From JBGPLH01 sp041486365 [NCBI: Thermodesulfobacteriota bacterium] (GTDB taxonomy: Bacteria; JAUYMQ01): 6,095 nt of DNA. Positions 5,108 to 6,095 of this stretch are shown here, piece after piece. A model generated the notes under the pieces. That model searched no databases. It had not been told where the DNA came from and saw only the letters and a list, made by a program, of their open reading frames with translations. Numbering within the stretch: the stretch's first letter is position 1; each line of letters begins with the position of its first letter. Location: contig JBGPLH010000208.1 in the NCBI GenBank assembly GCA_041486365.1, positions 1 to 6,095 of the forward strand, written 5' to 3'. The position numbers and the translations under genes were made by a program.

Positions 5108-6095
5108 CGCCCCGGGCGCGCACGCTCCTCTCCATCCTCGGCCAGGTCTTTCTGGCGCTGGCCGTCTTCCTCCTGGTGATCGAGGCGGGCGTGCGGATCT
5201 TCCGCCCGCAGAGCCTCCTCATGAAGGGGAAGGAATCGTTTTTCCCCGGCGACCCCGATCTTCAGTTCGCCATGCGGCCGAGCGCCAGGACGGAGCTCGG
5301 CCGCCGCGATTTCCGGATTCACGTGAAGACCAACGCGCTGGGCTACCGCGACGAGGAGCGGGGGCCGAAGGGGGAGGCGCTGCGGGTCCTCTCGATGGGC
5401 GATTCGTTCACCTTCGGCTGGGGCGTGGAGCGCGGGCAGACCTTCCAGGCGGCCATGGAGCGCGCGCAGGACAGGGTGGCCGCCGCCCGCGGCGAGCGAA
5501 GGATAGAGGTGATCAACGCGGGTGTCCCCGGATACAACCTCTACCAGTACCTGCTCGCGCTCGAGAAGAAGGGATGGCGCGTGGATCCGGACGTGGTTCT
5601 CGTGGGCCTTTTCGTCCAGAACGATCTCGCCGAGAACACCAGCACCCGGGAATGGCTCGACCGGAAGAAGAAGGGGCTGCTGAAGAAGGACGATAAGACG
5701 GGCCTCGAGGGCTGGCTCGAGAAGCACTCGCAGGGCTACGTTTGGCTGCGGGTAAAGTACAAGTCGAGCTACCGCCTCCAGCGCACCTGGTACAAGCTCA
5801 CCCGCCGCTTCACGAAGCAGGAGGAGGTGGTGAAGTACCGCAACCTGCTCGTCTTCCGGAAGCCGGTGCCGCCGGACATGGAGGCCGAATGGAAGCTCTC
5901 GGAAGAAATCCTTCTCCGGATGCGCGACGCCGTCCGGGCGCGTGGGAAGCGACTGCTCGTCGTGCTCTTCCCCTCCGAGCTGCAGGCGGTCCGGGCCGAG
6001 TGGGACAAGGCGGTGCGCGACGAGAAGATGAGCCCCGACACCTTCGACCTGGAGGCCGCGAACCGCCGCCTGGCCGGGTTCTGCCATCGCGAGGG
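5104..6095 (+). CDS. Membrane-anchored SGNH/GDSL-hydrolase-like protein (3' end beyond window)
   Basis: The reading frame opens at ATG 5104 and stays open to the right edge (330 complete codons). The N-terminus has a basic MTPRAR start, one membrane helix (about 8-26) and EAGVRIFRP, so the bulk should be periplasmic. SGNH blocks are GDSFTFG (99-105, nucleophile Ser101), NAGVPGYN (138-145) and VQND (171-174, Asn173). The glycine normally seen just before the Asn-Asp is Gln172. The catalytic Asp/His block lies past the window, so completeness cannot be judged. A Lys-rich segment (188-198) and an aromatic/basic stretch (about 213-250) follow. It shares layout and motifs with the SGNH protein at 67-1059 (V-x-T/N...G-Y/F-R-D before GDS, then VINAGVPG), so the two are probably paralogues. 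No good Shine-Dalgarno precedes it, and the ATGA overlap with the fused synthase suggests translation by coupling. The likely role is ester hydrolysis or acyl transfer on a surface glycan; the substrate is unknown. Confidence 0.85.
   Translation, partial: MTPRARTLLSILGQVFLALAVFLLVIEAGVRIFRPQSLLMKGKESFFPGDPDLQFAMRPSARTELGRRDFRIHVKTNALGYRDEERGPKGEALRVLSMGDSFTFGWGVERGQTFQAAMERAQDRVAAARGERRIEVINAGVPGYNLYQYLLALEKKGWRVDPDVVLVGLFVQNDLAENTSTREWLDRKKKGLLKKDDKTGLEGWLEKHSQGYVWLRVKYKSSYRLQRTWYKLTRRFTKQEEVVKYRNLLVFRKPVPPDMEAEWKLSEEILLRMRDAVRARGKRLLVVLFPSELQAVRAEWDKAVRDEKMSPDTFDLEAANRRLAGFCHRE

Noticed and set aside
5044-6087. A 347-codon minus-strand open frame opposite the second SGNH gene
   Set aside because: The plus strand carries intact SGNH motifs in a frame open to the window edge; the antisense translation shows no family features and is a compositional shadow.
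1-6095. CRISPR arrays, tRNA or rRNA genes, insertion sequences, toxin-antitoxin or phage-defence genes
   Set aside because: No regularly spaced repeats, cloverleaf-like sequences, transposase motifs or defence-family motifs were seen; all long stretches are accounted for by the listed genes.

Overview
This is a GC-rich window (roughly 70% by eye, with strong G/C preference at third codon positions). It is fully bacterial in style: dense genes, 4-base start/stop overlaps, GTG and TTG starts, and purine-rich Shine-Dalgarno sequences. No gene pins the taxon. The GC content, a fused MFS/spermidine-synthase-like protein, two membrane-anchored SGNH proteins and a TPR protein would fit an uncultured environmental lineage such as Candidatus Eisenbacteria, Myxococcota or Gemmatimonadota. 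That placement is inference with low certainty.

Layout. Positions 2-70 are probably the tail of an upstream gene whose stop overlaps the GTG start of the next gene in a GTGA junction. Positions 67-1059 (+) encode an N-terminally anchored SGNH/GDSL-hydrolase-like protein. It converges on a minus-strand gene (1056-1736) for a membrane-anchored TPR protein, and the two stop codons share one CTAG palindrome. Positions 1737-1870 form a compact divergent control region. It holds a good sigma70-like promoter on each strand, and short direct repeats overlie the plus-strand -10 element. The plus-strand promoter drives a family 4 uracil-DNA glycosylase (1871-2656). After a 105-base gap comes a 781-residue fused MFS-like/spermidine-synthase-like membrane protein (2762-5107). 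This overlaps by ATGA a second anchored SGNH protein (5104 onward), which runs off the right edge.

How the genes may work together. The glycosylase is a housekeeping DNA-repair enzyme with no obvious link to its neighbours. The two SGNH proteins share the same architecture: a short cytoplasmic N-terminus, one membrane helix, then a periplasmic SGNH domain. SGNH proteins of this kind are often involved in acylation or deacylation of cell-surface glycans. The fused MFS/aminopropyltransferase-like protein is translationally coupled to the second one and keeps one catalytic-type Asp while lacking other polyamine-synthase residues. A surface-modification role for these membrane genes is a hypothesis. 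There are no RNA genes, CRISPR arrays, mobile elements or convincing intrinsic terminators in the window.
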